A stretch of DNA of 64,000 bases from assembly GCF_003669015.1 (NCBI RefSeq), contig NZ_CP033069.1, positions 4,784,501 to 4,848,500 on the forward strand, given 5' to 3'. This DNA comes from Acidovorax sp. 1608163 (GTDB lineage Bacteria; Pseudomonadota; Gammaproteobacteria; Burkholderiales; Burkholderiaceae_C). The notes under the pieces were generated by a model. That model had not been told where the DNA came from. It was given only the letters and a program-made list of their open reading frames with translations, and ran no database searches. Shown here piece by piece: positions 23,147 to 32,278 of this stretch (position 1 is its first letter; each line of letters opens with the position of its first letter). A program made the translations under genes and the position numbers.

Positions 23147-24748
23147 TCAGTTCACCTTGACGAGCCGCCAGTCGATGCGGTTGTCGGTGCGCTGCACCAG
23201 TTCAATGTTTTTCTTCATGGCCCAGGCCAGCATCTGGTTGTGCAGCGGGATATGGGCGACGGTGTCGTTGTGCAGTTGCAGGCCTTCGGTGAGCAGGCGG
23301 TTGCGCACGGGCAGGTCGGTTTCAGTCTTCACGCGGTCCACGATATAGTCCATGCGCTCGTTGCTGTAGCGGCCCAGGTTGTAGTTGCCATCGCCCCCGG
23401 TGGTTTTGGTGCGGGCCAGGGACTGCAGGGTGTAGAGCGCGTCAAACGTGGGCACGCCCCAGCTGAGCATGGCGATGCTGGCCTCGTGCCGCTGCACCAT
23501 GGGGTAGTAGGTGACGGCGGGCAGCGTGCGCAGCTTGGCCTTGACCCCCACGCGCGCCCACATGGAGGTGATGGCCTGGCACAGCTCCTCGTCTTGCACG
23601 ATGGCGTTGTTGCTGCAGGCAAAGTCCACCTCAAAGCCGTCTTTGTAGCCCGCCTGGGCCAGCAGGTCTTTGGCAGCAGCGGCATCAAAGGGCAGGCGCT
23701 TGTCCACGGCTTCGGTCCAGCCGTTGACCAGGGGCGAGACGATGGCCCCCGTGGGCTTGGCCATGCCGCGCATTGTCACGCGCTGCAACGTGGCGCTGTC
23801 GATGGCCTGGTACAGGGCCTTGCGCACGCGCAGGTCTTTGAGCGGGTTTTTGCCCTTGATGTTGCTGCCGGGCAGCTCGTCGCGGAACTGGTCCAGAGCC
23901 AGGTACACGGTGCGGTTTTCCACCATCTCCATGACCTTGAGACTCGGGTGGGCCTTGACGCGGGCCAGGTCCTGAATGCTGGTGTCGCGCACCATGTCCA
24001 CCTCGCCCGAGAGCAGCGCGGCAATGCGCGTGGCTTCGGATTTGATGGGGGTGTAGGTGATTTCGGTGACATTGCCTTCGGCCTTGCCTGCGCCCCACCA
24101 GTGGGGGTTGGTGGCGAAGGCGATGCGCTGGTCGGGCACCCATTCCTTGAGGGTGAAGGGCCCGGTGCCCATGGCGTTGCGGTGCGAGTGGGTTTCTTCC
24201 TTGCCCTTAATGTCCTTGGGCTCGAGCGACTGGTGCTTTTCGGCCCAGGCCCGGCTCATCACGCGCAGCTCGGTCAGCTGGTTGAGCAGCACGGGGTTGG
24301 GGTTCTTCAAGAAGATGTCGATGGTGTCGGCATCGACCTTGGCCACGCGGTCCATGCCCTGGGTGTAGATGGCGTAGGTGGATGTCTTGGCCATGGCGCG
24401 TTGCAGCGAATAGACCACGTCTTCGGCCGTAAGGGCCGAGCCGTCGCTGAACTTCACGCCCTGGCGCAGCTTGAAGCGCACTTGCGTGGGGGTCACTTCC
24501 TTCCACGACAGCGCGAGCACGGGCTCGATCTTGAGAGTGCGGCTGTTGAACATGACCAGCGACTCGTACACCGCCGCGTGGATGCCGTTGCCCAGGGCGC
24601 TGTTTTGCGAGTGGATGTCCATGGTCTGGATGTCGCTGGAGCCCGCCCATTTGAACGGCTTGGCCCAAGCGCTGGGGGTAGCGCACAGCCACAGCGTGGC
24701 CGTGACGGTGGTGGCGGCGACGGCCCTCAGAGAACGCTGCAATGGCAT
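23147..24748 (-). CDS. Peptide/nickel-type ABC binding protein (SBP family 5)
   Basis: 533 residues from ATG 24748 (GGGAG 6 bases upstream). The signal peptide ends near SAWAKPF. Family landmarks: SSDIQTMDIHSQNSALG, LRQGVKFSDGSALTAEDVVYS (the SBP_bac_5 signature), RNAMGTGPFTLKEW, and a C-terminal IPLHNQMLAWAMKK. It binds a peptide, opine or similar ligand in the periplasm. No permease or ATPase gene is nearby, so it is an orphan and must share a transporter. Confidence 0.88.
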   Translation of the reverse strand: MPLQRSLRAVAATTVTATLWLCATPSAWAKPFKWAGSSDIQTMDIHSQNSALGNGIHAAVYESLVMFNSRTLKIEPVLALSWKEVTPTQVRFKLRQGVKFSDGSALTAEDVVYSLQRAMAKTSTYAIYTQGMDRVAKVDADTIDIFLKNPNPVLLNQLTELRVMSRAWAEKHQSLEPKDIKGKEETHSHRNAMGTGPFTLKEWVPDQRIAFATNPHWWGAGKAEGNVTEITYTPIKSEATRIAALLSGEVDMVRDTSIQDLARVKAHPSLKVMEMVENRTVYLALDQFRDELPGSNIKGKNPLKDLRVRKALYQAIDSATLQRVTMRGMAKPTGAIVSPLVNGWTEAVDKRLPFDAAAAKDLLAQAGYKDGFEVDFACSNNAIVQDEELCQAITSMWARVGVKAKLRTLPAVTYYPMVQRHEASIAMLSWGVPTFDALYTLQSLARTKTTGGDGNYNLGRYSNERMDYIVDRVKTETDLPVRNRLLTEGLQLHNDTVAHIPLHNQMLAWAMKKNIELVQRTDNRIDWRLVKVN

Positions 24749-24900
24749 GGAAAACTCCCTGGATGAATGCGAGATGCACCGCGCGTGGCGCGGCGAACGG
24801 CGGTGCCGGGCACTATGCAGCACATCGCGTGCCACGCCCTTGGGGGATTGCACTCTTGCAGGGTGCGATGGTGGGCGTACAGGCCCTGGCGCAGAGCGCA

Positions 24901-24966
24901 AATGCTATACATTCAATAGCTGCTAGCGCTTTTACTGCGTGCGCTAACGGCCATTTTTATTAAAAC
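24901..24966. repeat. Dispersed palindromic repeat, copy D
   Basis: TTCAATAGCTGCTAGCGCTTTTA, then GTGCGCTAACGGCCATTTTTATT: the AGCGCT-centred repeat with the AT-rich ends seen in other copies. It directly precedes ATG 24971, so its last T-rich part is in the leader of the next gene. Confidence 0.7.
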
Positions 24967-24970
24967 CCTT

Positions 24971-25465
24971 ATGCGCTGGTTGACTGTCTCTCGCTGTTTT
25001 GGCGCGGCCTTGTTGCTGGCGCTGCTGGCATGGCCGCTGGGCATGCTGTGGGTGTTGTCGCATGAGGACTACCACCCTGAGCCCGGGACGCTGGACTATT
25101 ACCTGGGCCTGTCGTCCCTGGTGCGGGGCGTGCCCCTGCCAGCGGATGGGGATGCGCCGGAGTACTACGGATCCACCGGCGACGGACCCAAGCAGCCGGT
25201 GAGCATGGTGACACTGCAAGTGCCACCCGAGCAAGCCAGCGCCACCCTGGCCCGGCTGCAGGCCTATCTGCAGACCAAGGGCCTGCAACCCACCGGGCCG
25301 TTCAAGCACGAGGCGACCGACACCGCCACGCTGCAAGACTGGGAATACGCCAACCCGCAACGCACCGAGGTGGTGGTGCTGCGGCAGGTGGTGCCCGCCC
25401 ACCCCATTGCCCCTACCGATGGCGCTTCACGCAGGGTCACGTTCAGCGTGATGCACTACGACTAG
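24971..25465 (+). CDS. Hypothetical membrane-anchored protein
   Basis: 164 residues. One N-terminal hydrophobic anchor (AALLLALLAWPLGMLWVL) is followed by a periplasmic domain of about 130 residues with mixed strands and helices. I do not recognise the family. The leader carries palindromic repeat copy D, 4 bases before the start codon, and no good ribosome binding site is visible. Confidence 0.5.
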   Translation: MRWLTVSRCFGAALLLALLAWPLGMLWVLSHEDYHPEPGTLDYYLGLSSLVRGVPLPADGDAPEYYGSTGDGPKQPVSMVTLQVPPEQASATLARLQAYLQTKGLQPTGPFKHEATDTATLQDWEYANPQRTEVVVLRQVVPAHPIAPTDGASRRVTFSVMHYD

Positions 25466-25517
25466 GCAACGGGTTCATTCGCAACGCCCCACGCGCGCGC
25501 CCAGCCACACCCAGCCT

Positions 25518-26924
25518 TCAGGGCCGTTCGCGGTCTGGCACGCGGGTGTTCAGTGCGGCGGGGCGGTAGTCAGGCAAAAAGGCACAGCCTTTGCCAAAGG
25601 TCGCCTCGAAGGCCGGGCACTGGCTGGCAATGCTGGCCGGGGTGGGCTGGGTGCCGTCGTTCACCCAGCGCAGCAAGGCTGCCACCAGGGTGGGATAGGT
25701 CGGATCGCTCAGGTAGCTGTGGCCGCTGTGCTGGGTGAAGGTTTGCACCAGATGCCCACTGGTACCCGCCTTGTCCATGGTGGCCTTGAAAACCGAGTCC
25801 AGCTCGACAAACGCAGTGGGGTCGTTCACGCCTTTGACGGTGAGCACGGGCACGGGGATGCGGCCGGTGGGGTCGGTGTCTTGCGCAAAGCGGGCGACGG
25901 CGGCCGGGTCGGCGCTGTAGCGCAGCACGCCCGCGTTCAGGGCCGCGTCCGCAGCGGCATCGCCCGAGCCGCTGTAGCGCACGCCCTGGTTGCCAAACGG
26001 GCTAGCGCCACCGGTGCGGTGCTGCACCACATCGCGGTAGTGGAAGGTGGCCCAGTTCATGTGGCTGTGGATGGAGCTGGCCGGGATGCGGACCACGTCG
26101 GTGATGAGCTTCACCTTGCGCTGCTGCTCGACGTTGCGCTCGGCCTGCGGCTTGTCCAGCCCCAGGCACTCGTTGACGCGCGCCTGCAGGTCGGCCTGGG
26201 CCATGTGGGCATCGGCAGGCAGACCGATGTTGAGCGGGTAAGCGGCCTCCGTGGGGCGGGGGTGGTTGCCGCACAGGTACTGGTAGACCACCCGCAAGTC
26301 GGTGCGGAAGTCGTACGAGCGCGAGCCCCCGGCCAGCACGCCGCTGGTGAGCAGCACGGCATCGTAGGGGCGCTTGCCGTGGGCCGTGGTGGTGAACCTC
26401 TCCGCCCCCCGCGCCGCCACGCTGGCCCCCCACGATTGCCCATGCAGGATGGTGCGCTGGGGCTGCGCCACCTGGGTCACAAAGATCTGGCGCAGGCGTT
26501 CGGTGTCCTCGGCGGCGGCACGCACTTCCACACCGCCCTGGCGGAAGGTGCTGCCCGCCCATGCATAGCCCGCCTTGACCATGATGGCCCAGCGCTCCAG
26601 GTCTTCCACCGACCGCTCCAGCTTGGGCGCGCCCAGCGCCGGGCCGCCGTGGGCGTGCAGCACCAAGTGCCCATTCCACTGATTGGGCAGGGCGATGAGG
26701 TAGTAGGCCCCCGCAGAGTCCTGGCCTGAAAGGCAGCGGGCAATCGATGCCACGGCTTTGGGGCACGCGGTGGGCGTGGGGGCGGCCTCAGGGGCCTGGG
26801 CTTGAAGCTTGGCCTGGGCTGCCGGGGCCTGCGGCGGCAGCGGCGCGCAGGCCGCTGCCAGCACAGCCAGCCCCGCCAGGGCCAGCCGCCCGGGCAAAGA
26901 CGGGGGCAAAAAGGGGTGGCGCAT
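25518..26924 (-). CDS. Alpha/beta hydrolase lipoprotein
   Basis: 468 residues from ATG 26924 (AGGAG 8 bases upstream). The signal ends in a lipobox-like LAAAC (Cys near residue 25), then a Pro/Ala/Gln-rich linker. The hydrolase domain has the strand HLVLHAHGGPALG as oxyanion region, the nucleophile elbow GQSWGA with Ser, and a late His in TQHSGHSYLS. It would hydrolyse an ester or similar bond at the cell envelope. A LysR gene diverges from it and is the likely regulator. The substrate cannot be deduced. Confidence 0.75.
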   Translation of the reverse strand: MRHPFLPPSLPGRLALAGLAVLAAACAPLPPQAPAAQAKLQAQAPEAAPTPTACPKAVASIARCLSGQDSAGAYYLIALPNQWNGHLVLHAHGGPALGAPKLERSVEDLERWAIMVKAGYAWAGSTFRQGGVEVRAAAEDTERLRQIFVTQVAQPQRTILHGQSWGASVAARGAERFTTTAHGKRPYDAVLLTSGVLAGGSRSYDFRTDLRVVYQYLCGNHPRPTEAAYPLNIGLPADAHMAQADLQARVNECLGLDKPQAERNVEQQRKVKLITDVVRIPASSIHSHMNWATFHYRDVVQHRTGGASPFGNQGVRYSGSGDAAADAALNAGVLRYSADPAAVARFAQDTDPTGRIPVPVLTVKGVNDPTAFVELDSVFKATMDKAGTSGHLVQTFTQHSGHSYLSDPTYPTLVAALLRWVNDGTQPTPASIASQCPAFEATFGKGCAFLPDYRPAALNTRVPDRERP

Positions 26925-27093
26925 GGTGGTGTCTCCTGTAGGTATGGGTGCCGATGCTGGATGCCCACGCATCGTAGAAAGCGCCATTCCATACGTCAAA
27001 TAGGCTACACCACCGCAACTGATACGATTTTGATATGACAATGACACCACAGCCCCGCTCCCACTGCCGCCGCGCCAACCAGGAGCGGCACTG

Positions 27094-28044
27094 ATGGACC
27101 TGCGCCAACTGCGGTACTTCCTGGCCGTGGCGCAGACCGGCCACATGACCCGCGCGGCCGAAGCACTGGGCATGGCCCAGCCCCCGCTGAGCCAGCAGAT
27201 CAAGGGCCTGGAGACCCAGATCGGCCTGCCCCTGTTCAAACGCCATGCCAAAGGTGTGACGCTGACCGAGGCAGGGCGCACCCTGCAGGCCGATGCCACC
27301 CGGCTGCTGCACGATTTTGATGCCCTGCAAAGCCGCATGCAGCTGCTGGCCGAGGGCAAGACCGGGCGGCTGGACATTGCCTTCACCAGCTCGGCCGCTG
27401 CGCACGAGTTCACGCCCTATGCGCTGCGCGAATGCCGCGCGCGCCACCCCGGCCTGGCGCTGGACATTGGCGAAGCCAACGCCGCCGAAATCACCGAGGC
27501 CGTGGCCCAGGGCCGCCTGCACTGCGGCCTGCTGCGCGTGCCGGTAGACCGCCCCCCCGGCCTGGTGTTCGACACCCTGCAGCACGAGCCCGCCATGGTC
27601 GCCCTACCGATTGACCACCCCTTGGCGCTGCGCCAGCGGCGCGGCCAGCCCACCCCCGTGCGCCTGGCCGATCTGCAGGACGAGCCCTTGATCCTGGTGC
27701 GCCGCACGGGGGCACCCGGCCTGTACGCCAACCTGCTGGCCCTGTGCGCCGCCCAGGGCGTGCAGCCCCGCGTGGTGGCCGAGGTGCCGCGCATGCTCAC
27801 CAACCTGAACCTGGTGGCCGCAGGCACGGGGGTTTCGGTCGTGCCATCGTCCATGCTGGGCGTGCACCGCCACGCCATCGCCTACCGCCCGCTGGACGTG
27901 GGCAGCCAGCTCGATGTGCCCCTGACCCTGGTGTACCGCGCCGAAGACAACGTGGGCGCCACGGCCACCTTCACCCGGCTGCTCAACACCCTGGCCTCGC
28001 ACAGCCCAACCCCACCCACCAAAGGCACGCCACCACCCCACTGA
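27094..28044 (+). CDS. LysR-family transcriptional regulator
   Basis: 316 residues. HTH at about 2-61 (LRQLRYFLAVAQTGHMTRAA, MAQPPLSQQIKGLE) and a LysR substrate-binding domain (about 90-295). The sequence is of the CatR/BenM-like type that senses aromatic or small organic effectors, a loose assignment. It diverges from the hydrolase lipoprotein gene with 169 bases between starts, the classic arrangement for control of the neighbour. ATG 27094 follows AGGAG. Confidence 0.88.
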   Translation: MDLRQLRYFLAVAQTGHMTRAAEALGMAQPPLSQQIKGLETQIGLPLFKRHAKGVTLTEAGRTLQADATRLLHDFDALQSRMQLLAEGKTGRLDIAFTSSAAAHEFTPYALRECRARHPGLALDIGEANAAEITEAVAQGRLHCGLLRVPVDRPPGLVFDTLQHEPAMVALPIDHPLALRQRRGQPTPVRLADLQDEPLILVRRTGAPGLYANLLALCAAQGVQPRVVAEVPRMLTNLNLVAAGTGVSVVPSSMLGVHRHAIAYRPLDVGSQLDVPLTLVYRAEDNVGATATFTRLLNTLASHSPTPPTKGTPPPH

Positions 28045-28205
28045 GCGGCCAATGACCAGATCGCCAAACGGCCAAAAAATGCACACGCCCGGCATGTAAC
28101 CATTGGCAACCTGGGTGTTACAGGCAGTCAACGCAGGCAAACTCCCATCCATCTGTTTTTATTCAACCCAGCGGCCGCGCGAGGAGCGCCACGCCGCCCA
28201 CCACC

Positions 28206-29048
28206 ATGACACACCAACCATCACGCATCGCACGCATGTCTCGCTGGATCAGCGCCGCCTTCCTGGGCACCGCATTGCTCACCGGTGCGGCCTGGGCTGG
28301 CACCGCCGAGGGCGTGCGCGCCTACGAAAAGGGCCAGTTCACCCAGGCCCTGAAAGAACTGCAGCCAGCCGCCCAGGCGGGCGACGCCGAAGCCCAATTC
28401 CACCTGGGCCTGATGTATGACTTTGGCCGCGCTGTGCCAGTAGACCATGTCAAGGCCGCAGCCCTGTACCGCAAGGCCGCAGACCAGGGCCACGCGGATG
28501 CGCAATACCACCTGGCCGTGTCTTACGACGACGGCGAGGGCGTGCCGCAAGACTACAAACAGGCCGTCTTCTGGTACACCAAGGCCGCCAACCAAGGGCT
28601 GGCCAAGGCCCAGTACAACCTGGGCGTCTCATACGACAAGGGTGAAGGCGTGGCCAAAGACCACAAGATCGCCGCGCAGTGGTACCGCAAGGCCGCAGAC
28701 CAGGGCGACTCTGACGCCCAATACAACCTGGGCGTGGCCTACGACGACGGCGAAGGCGTCGAACAAGACCACAAGCAGGCCGTAACCTGGTACCGCAAAG
28801 CCGCAGCACAAGGCCACTCGCGCGCGCAATTCAACCTGGCCGTGTCTTACGACGACGGCGAGGGCGTGGCCCAGGACAAGAAGCAGGCCGTGCACTGGTA
28901 CACCAAGGCCGCCGAGCAAGGCGATGCCGATGCGCAGCAAAACCTGTCGGTCATGTACGCCAAGGGCGAAGGCGTGCCCCGCGACGCCGCCAAGTCCCGC
29001 TACTGGGCCCGCAAGGCCCGCGAATCACGGGCGCGGGACGAGAATTGA
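28206..29048 (+). CDS. Exported Sel1-repeat protein
   Basis: 280 residues: signal peptide cleaved near AWAG (about residue 34), then six Sel1-like (TPR-related) repeats of 36 residues from about 55 to 270. The unit is D-A-Q-Y-N-L-G-V-x-Y-D-x-G-E-G-V-x-x-D followed by a K-A-A-x-Q-G helix. Such solenoids act as protein-protein adaptors in the periplasm or envelope. At the DNA level the units are 108 bases and some share identical runs of more than 30 bases three units apart. ATG 28236 is an alternative start; neither has a good ribosome binding site. A strong terminator follows. Confidence 0.82.
   Translation: MTHQPSRIARMSRWISAAFLGTALLTGAAWAGTAEGVRAYEKGQFTQALKELQPAAQAGDAEAQFHLGLMYDFGRAVPVDHVKAAALYRKAADQGHADAQYHLAVSYDDGEGVPQDYKQAVFWYTKAANQGLAKAQYNLGVSYDKGEGVAKDHKIAAQWYRKAADQGDSDAQYNLGVAYDDGEGVEQDHKQAVTWYRKAAAQGHSRAQFNLAVSYDDGEGVAQDKKQAVHWYTKAAEQGDADAQQNLSVMYAKGEGVPRDAAKSRYWARKARESRARDEN
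28373..29020 (+). repeat. 108-base tandem units within the Sel1 gene
   Basis: Six in-frame units encode the Sel1 repeats. CTGGCCGTGTCTTACGACG and the bases after it recur at about 28510 and 28834, exactly 324 bases (three units) apart, which indicates recent recombination among units. Confidence 0.75.
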
Positions 29049-29067
29049 TGTGACTTGATGAACCTAG

Positions 29068-29090
29068 AGGCCTCGTATGAGGCCTTTTTT
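29068..29090 (+). terminator. Intrinsic terminator of the Sel1 gene
   Basis: AGGCCTC (29068-29074), loop GTAT, GAGGCCT (29079-29085), then TTTTT. Confidence 0.85.
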
Positions 29091-29384
29091 ATGGGTGGCT
29101 GGAGTGGTCGAGCCGCACAGCCAGGACAGCCGTGCATTTCCAAGATCGCCGCACCTTTCGCAGCGAACGAATGAACCCATTGGCAGACGCATACATGGGG
29201 AGGGACATTCTGTGCACCAAAGCGGCATTGCACAGCCAACCCTCGGCGGGCATTCGTTTGCAGTCCGGCTGCTTCACGGTCTGCAATGTGTCCGTGACCC
29301 GCACCGTCAGCCTGCTCCCCCTGGCCATACTGAAGATTTTTCCTCGCGAGTAGTTTGCGGCTCTGCTAGCATCACGCCAGCGAT
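29091..29384. other. Non-coding stretch, nothing recognised
   Basis: About 290 bases between the Sel1 terminator and the DUF2798 leader. A 73-codon frame (29132-29353) exists but lacks a ribosome binding site and resembles no family. The segment is less GC-rich than its surroundings. Confidence 0.4.
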
Positions 29385-29509
29385 CTTCATATGAAGCAAG
29401 CCGTAAGCGTTTACGTCAATCAACGCGCCACTTCTGCCGGCCCATGCCGGGGTTGATCTCTTTGCCCACGCAAAGAAGGCGCCTTGTTTGACCGGCTTAT
29501 GGAGCACTT
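29385..29509 (+). promoter_or_regulatory. Structured leader of the DUF2798 gene
   Basis: A 12-base palindrome CTTCATATGAAG (29385-29396) is followed by three small hairpins with 4-base loops: CGTAA-GCGT-TTACG (29402-29415), CCGGC-CCAT-GCCGG (29437-29450) and TCTTTGC-CCAC-GCAAAGA (29459-29476). The middle one is enclosed by ATCAAC (29419-29424) and GTTGAT (29452-29457). This density of pairing in 90 bases suggests a cis-acting RNA. It matches no riboswitch I know. Confidence 0.5.
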
Positions 29510-29776
29510 ATGAACTCTCAGAAATCGCAATCCTTATTTGGCATCCGCAAGCTTCCTCCCCAATATGCAGGCATCGTCATGCCGCTGATTCTCTCGGTGC
29601 TTATGACTTGCGTGGTGTCATTGATAAGCACACTTAAAAGTATCGGTTGGGGGACTACGTTCTTCAACGTATGGCCTGGTGCTTGGATGCTTTCGTGGCT
29701 CGTCGCATTCCCGGTCCTATTGCTAGTCCTCCCTATCGTCCGCAAGCTTACCGCTGCAGTCGTTAGAACCCCCTGA
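29510..29776 (+). CDS. DUF2798 membrane protein
   Basis: 88 residues, two membrane segments: GIVMPLILSVLMTCVVSLIS and AWMLSWLVAFPVLLLVLPIV, with the family LPPQYAGI start and a basic C-terminus. DUF2798 proteins are small inner-membrane proteins of unknown function. The gene is preceded by a structured leader and flanked by terminators, so it is an isolated transcription unit. Confidence 0.8.
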   Translation: MNSQKSQSLFGIRKLPPQYAGIVMPLILSVLMTCVVSLISTLKSIGWGTTFFNVWPGAWMLSWLVAFPVLLLVLPIVRKLTAAVVRTP

Positions 29777-29792
29777 CGGGGCGGTAAAAACT

Positions 29793-29826
29793 AACGCCAC
29801 CAAGGGCTGCGGCTCTTGGTGGCGTT
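29793..29826 (-). terminator. Intrinsic terminator, best read on the minus strand
   Basis: AACGCCACCAAG (29793-29804) and CTTGGTGGCGTT (29815-29826) form a perfect 12-bp stem. On the minus strand it is followed by AGTTTTT; on the plus strand there is no T-run. It therefore terminates the MFS transcript coming from 29985, and perhaps also the DUF2798 transcript. Confidence 0.7.
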
Positions 29827-29984
29827 ACTTGCGTGTCCGGTACCGGTGCACTACTCACCTTGGGTATTGAGCATTCTTTTGGGAGCCTCGCCACTCATTG
29901 CACGGGGCCAGCAATGCCGCCCAAACAGGAGGAAGCCTCACCAGCAGAGAGGCCTGGGCTTGCCATCAAACCAGGCCCCTCCGA

Positions 29985-31261
29985 TCACCCCGCCGCCACA
30001 GCCGCAGGCCGCGCCAAGCGTGCTGCCAGCCCCACCCCCACAAACGCCGCAGACACCACGCTCAGCGCCAGCGTAGCGGCAGAGCCGAAGAAGATGCCCG
30101 AGGTCATGCCGTGGTCCAGCATGGCGCCGAACACGGGGGCGGACAGGCAAAAGCCCAGGTCCAGGCCCGAGTACACGGTGCCGTAGACACGGCCGGTGGC
30201 TCCAGGAGGGGCGGCGCGTTTGATGAGCATGTCGCGCGAGGGGCCGGCCAGGCCGGTGCCTAGGCCGGCAATGGAGGCCACTGCCAGTGCGGCGATGCCG
30301 GGCAACAGCCCTGTGCCCACCAGCGCCAGTAGCACGGCAGAGCCCAGCAGGCAGACCGAGATCACCTTCTCCAGCCGCTGCACGCGGCCCACCAGAAAGC
30401 CGCCCACCACCATGCCGCCAGCGCCACACAGCATGTAGCCGGTGACCACCATGGCCGTCAGGCTCAGTGGCAGGCCGTACATGGACTGCAGCGCGGGGCT
30501 GGCAAAACTTTGGATGGCGCTGAGCGCGCAGGTGCTCCAGAAGAAGAACGAGAAGCACAACCACACCGAGGGCAGCTTCAGAAAAGCCATGGGATGCTCG
30601 GGCTTGGCTGCCTGGGCGCCCGCGCCCTTGGCCTGGTGGGCCCATTCGCCCTTGCGGTCGTCCAGCGCTTCACGGTTGATGACCATGATGGTCAGCACCA
30701 GCAGTGCGAACACGGCACCGCTCAGGCTGGCCGTGCGCCACGAGCCGGTGGCCGTGGCAATGCCCGCCATGAACACTGGCGCCATGGCCCAGCCCAGGTT
30801 GCCGCTGATGCCGTGCACGGCAAACCCGTGGCCCAGGCGCTGGGGGACACACGCTTGTTCAAGATGGTGAAGTCCACCGGGTGGAAGGGCGCATTGCCCA
30901 GCCCGGCCAAGGCCGCCGCAACCACCAGCCCCACATAGCCCTGGGCCGTGCCCGCCACCAACCCTGCGGCGGCAAAGCTGGACAGTGCAAAGAACATGAT
31001 GGGCCGAGCGCCGATGCGATCGACCAGGAAGCCCGACAGTGCCTGGCCCACGCCCGAGATGACGAAGAACACCGACACCAGCAGCCCCAGCTCGGAATAG
31101 CTGAAGCCGAACTCGGCAATGAGCCAGGGGAACAGCGGCGGCAGCAGCATGTGAAAGAAGTGCGAGCTGCCGTGGGCCAGCCCGACAAGGCCGATGGTGC
31201 GCGCGTCTTGCCGCAGCGGCACTGCGTTGGGGGAGGAGATGCCAGGAGATGCAGAAGTCAT
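29985..31261 (-). pseudogene. MFS transporter, frameshifted (NimT/YeaN-like position)
   Basis: From ATG 31261 the first frame encodes membrane segments 1-4 of a major facilitator (FFHMLLPPLFPWLIAEFG, GQALSGFLVDRIGARP) to ILNKRVSP. Then it loses sense, while QRLGHGFAVHGISGNLGWA and the remaining eight segments continue in another frame to 29985. The switch is in a run of five C on the coding strand (G5 at 30842-30846); one extra C would restore about 425 residues. Either a recent inactivating deletion or a homopolymer sequencing error. It diverges from an AraC regulator as in the nimR-nimT pair. Confidence 0.8.
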
Positions 31262-31327
31262 GGGGATTGATCTTAGGCAAGCCGGGCTCGGCAGGTTTAC
31301 GATAGTCGGTCAACTTCTATCGCCAAT

Positions 31328-32266
31328 ATGCCAATGCCGTCCATGGAAGCCATTGCAGCCCCCGCATCCGCCGCGGCATCGCCAGTGACCGCTGCCTCCA
31401 CAGGGGCCCCACGCGCCCGGCGCCCGGTGGCGTATGTCGATTCGCTGACCCCGCACCTGTTTGTGCCCACGGCCCAGCGCCCGGTGCGCGCCAAGGTGCG
31501 CCAGCTGCGGGCCGACACGCGGGTGATGCCGCACAGCCACCCGTGGGCGCAGGTGGCCATCTCCACCACCGGGGTGATCCAGCTCACGGTGGACCGGGGC
31601 ACCTACATCGTGCCGCCATCGCGCGCGCTGTGGATACCGCCGGGCATGGAGCATGCCGTGACGATGGTGGAAGACGCCGAAATGCGCACGCTGTACTTTC
31701 ACCAACCGCGCGGGCGCTGCGGCCCAGCGGCCTTGGGCGAGCGCACTGCGCCACACGGGCAGGCTGCGTGGCGCCAGTGTCGGGTGCTGGAAGCCTCAGA
31801 CCTGCTGCGCGCCGTGGTGCGTGAGATGCCCACCACCCCTGACGATGGGGCCGCGCCCGATGCCGCCACGCTGCTGCGCGAGCGCCACCTGAGCGCCCTG
31901 CTGTGCGACGAACTGGCCCGCGCAGCCCCGGTGCGGCTGGGCGTGGACTTGCCGCACGACAAGCGCCTGCGCCAACTGTGTGAGGCGGTGCTGGCCGACC
32001 CCACCCGCCACACCACACTGGAAGCCTGGGCGCAAGACACCGGCGCCAGCCTGCGCACCGTGGCGCGGCTGTTTCGCACCGAGCTGGGCAGCACCTTCAC
32101 CCAGTGGCGCCAGCAGGTGATCTTGGCCAAGGCAGTGTCGCTGGCCGCAGGCCGCATGCCCATGGGCCAGATTGCAGCGGAGCTGGGCTACAGCCCCAGC
32201 GCCTTCAGCGCGATGGTGCGCAAGTCGGTGGGGCAGCCGCCGGGGCAGTTTTTGGGGCAGCGGTAG
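31328..32266 (+). CDS. AraC-family regulator with cupin domain (NimR-like)
   Basis: 312 residues. An N-terminal cupin (MPHSHPWAQVAISTTGVI, IPPGMEHAVTM) senses the effector. Two helix-turn-helix motifs follow in the last 100 residues (TTLEAWAQDTGASLRTVARL and MGQIAAELGYSPSAFSAMVR). The first 35 residues are an Ala/Pro-rich extension; the start could be later. It diverges from the MFS gene 66 bases away, the layout of E. coli nimR/nimT (2-nitroimidazole efflux), so it likely controls that transporter. Confidence 0.85.
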   Translation: MPMPSMEAIAAPASAAASPVTAASTGAPRARRPVAYVDSLTPHLFVPTAQRPVRAKVRQLRADTRVMPHSHPWAQVAISTTGVIQLTVDRGTYIVPPSRALWIPPGMEHAVTMVEDAEMRTLYFHQPRGRCGPAALGERTAPHGQAAWRQCRVLEASDLLRAVVREMPTTPDDGAAPDAATLLRERHLSALLCDELARAAPVRLGVDLPHDKRLRQLCEAVLADPTRHTTLEAWAQDTGASLRTVARLFRTELGSTFTQWRQQVILAKAVSLAAGRMPMGQIAAELGYSPSAFSAMVRKSVGQPPGQFLGQR

Positions 32267-32278
32267 CCAGGGCAGAGC

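Noticed and set aside
29132..29353. 73-codon plus-strand frame
   Set aside because: No ribosome binding site, no recognisable sequence, in a region without other coding signs.
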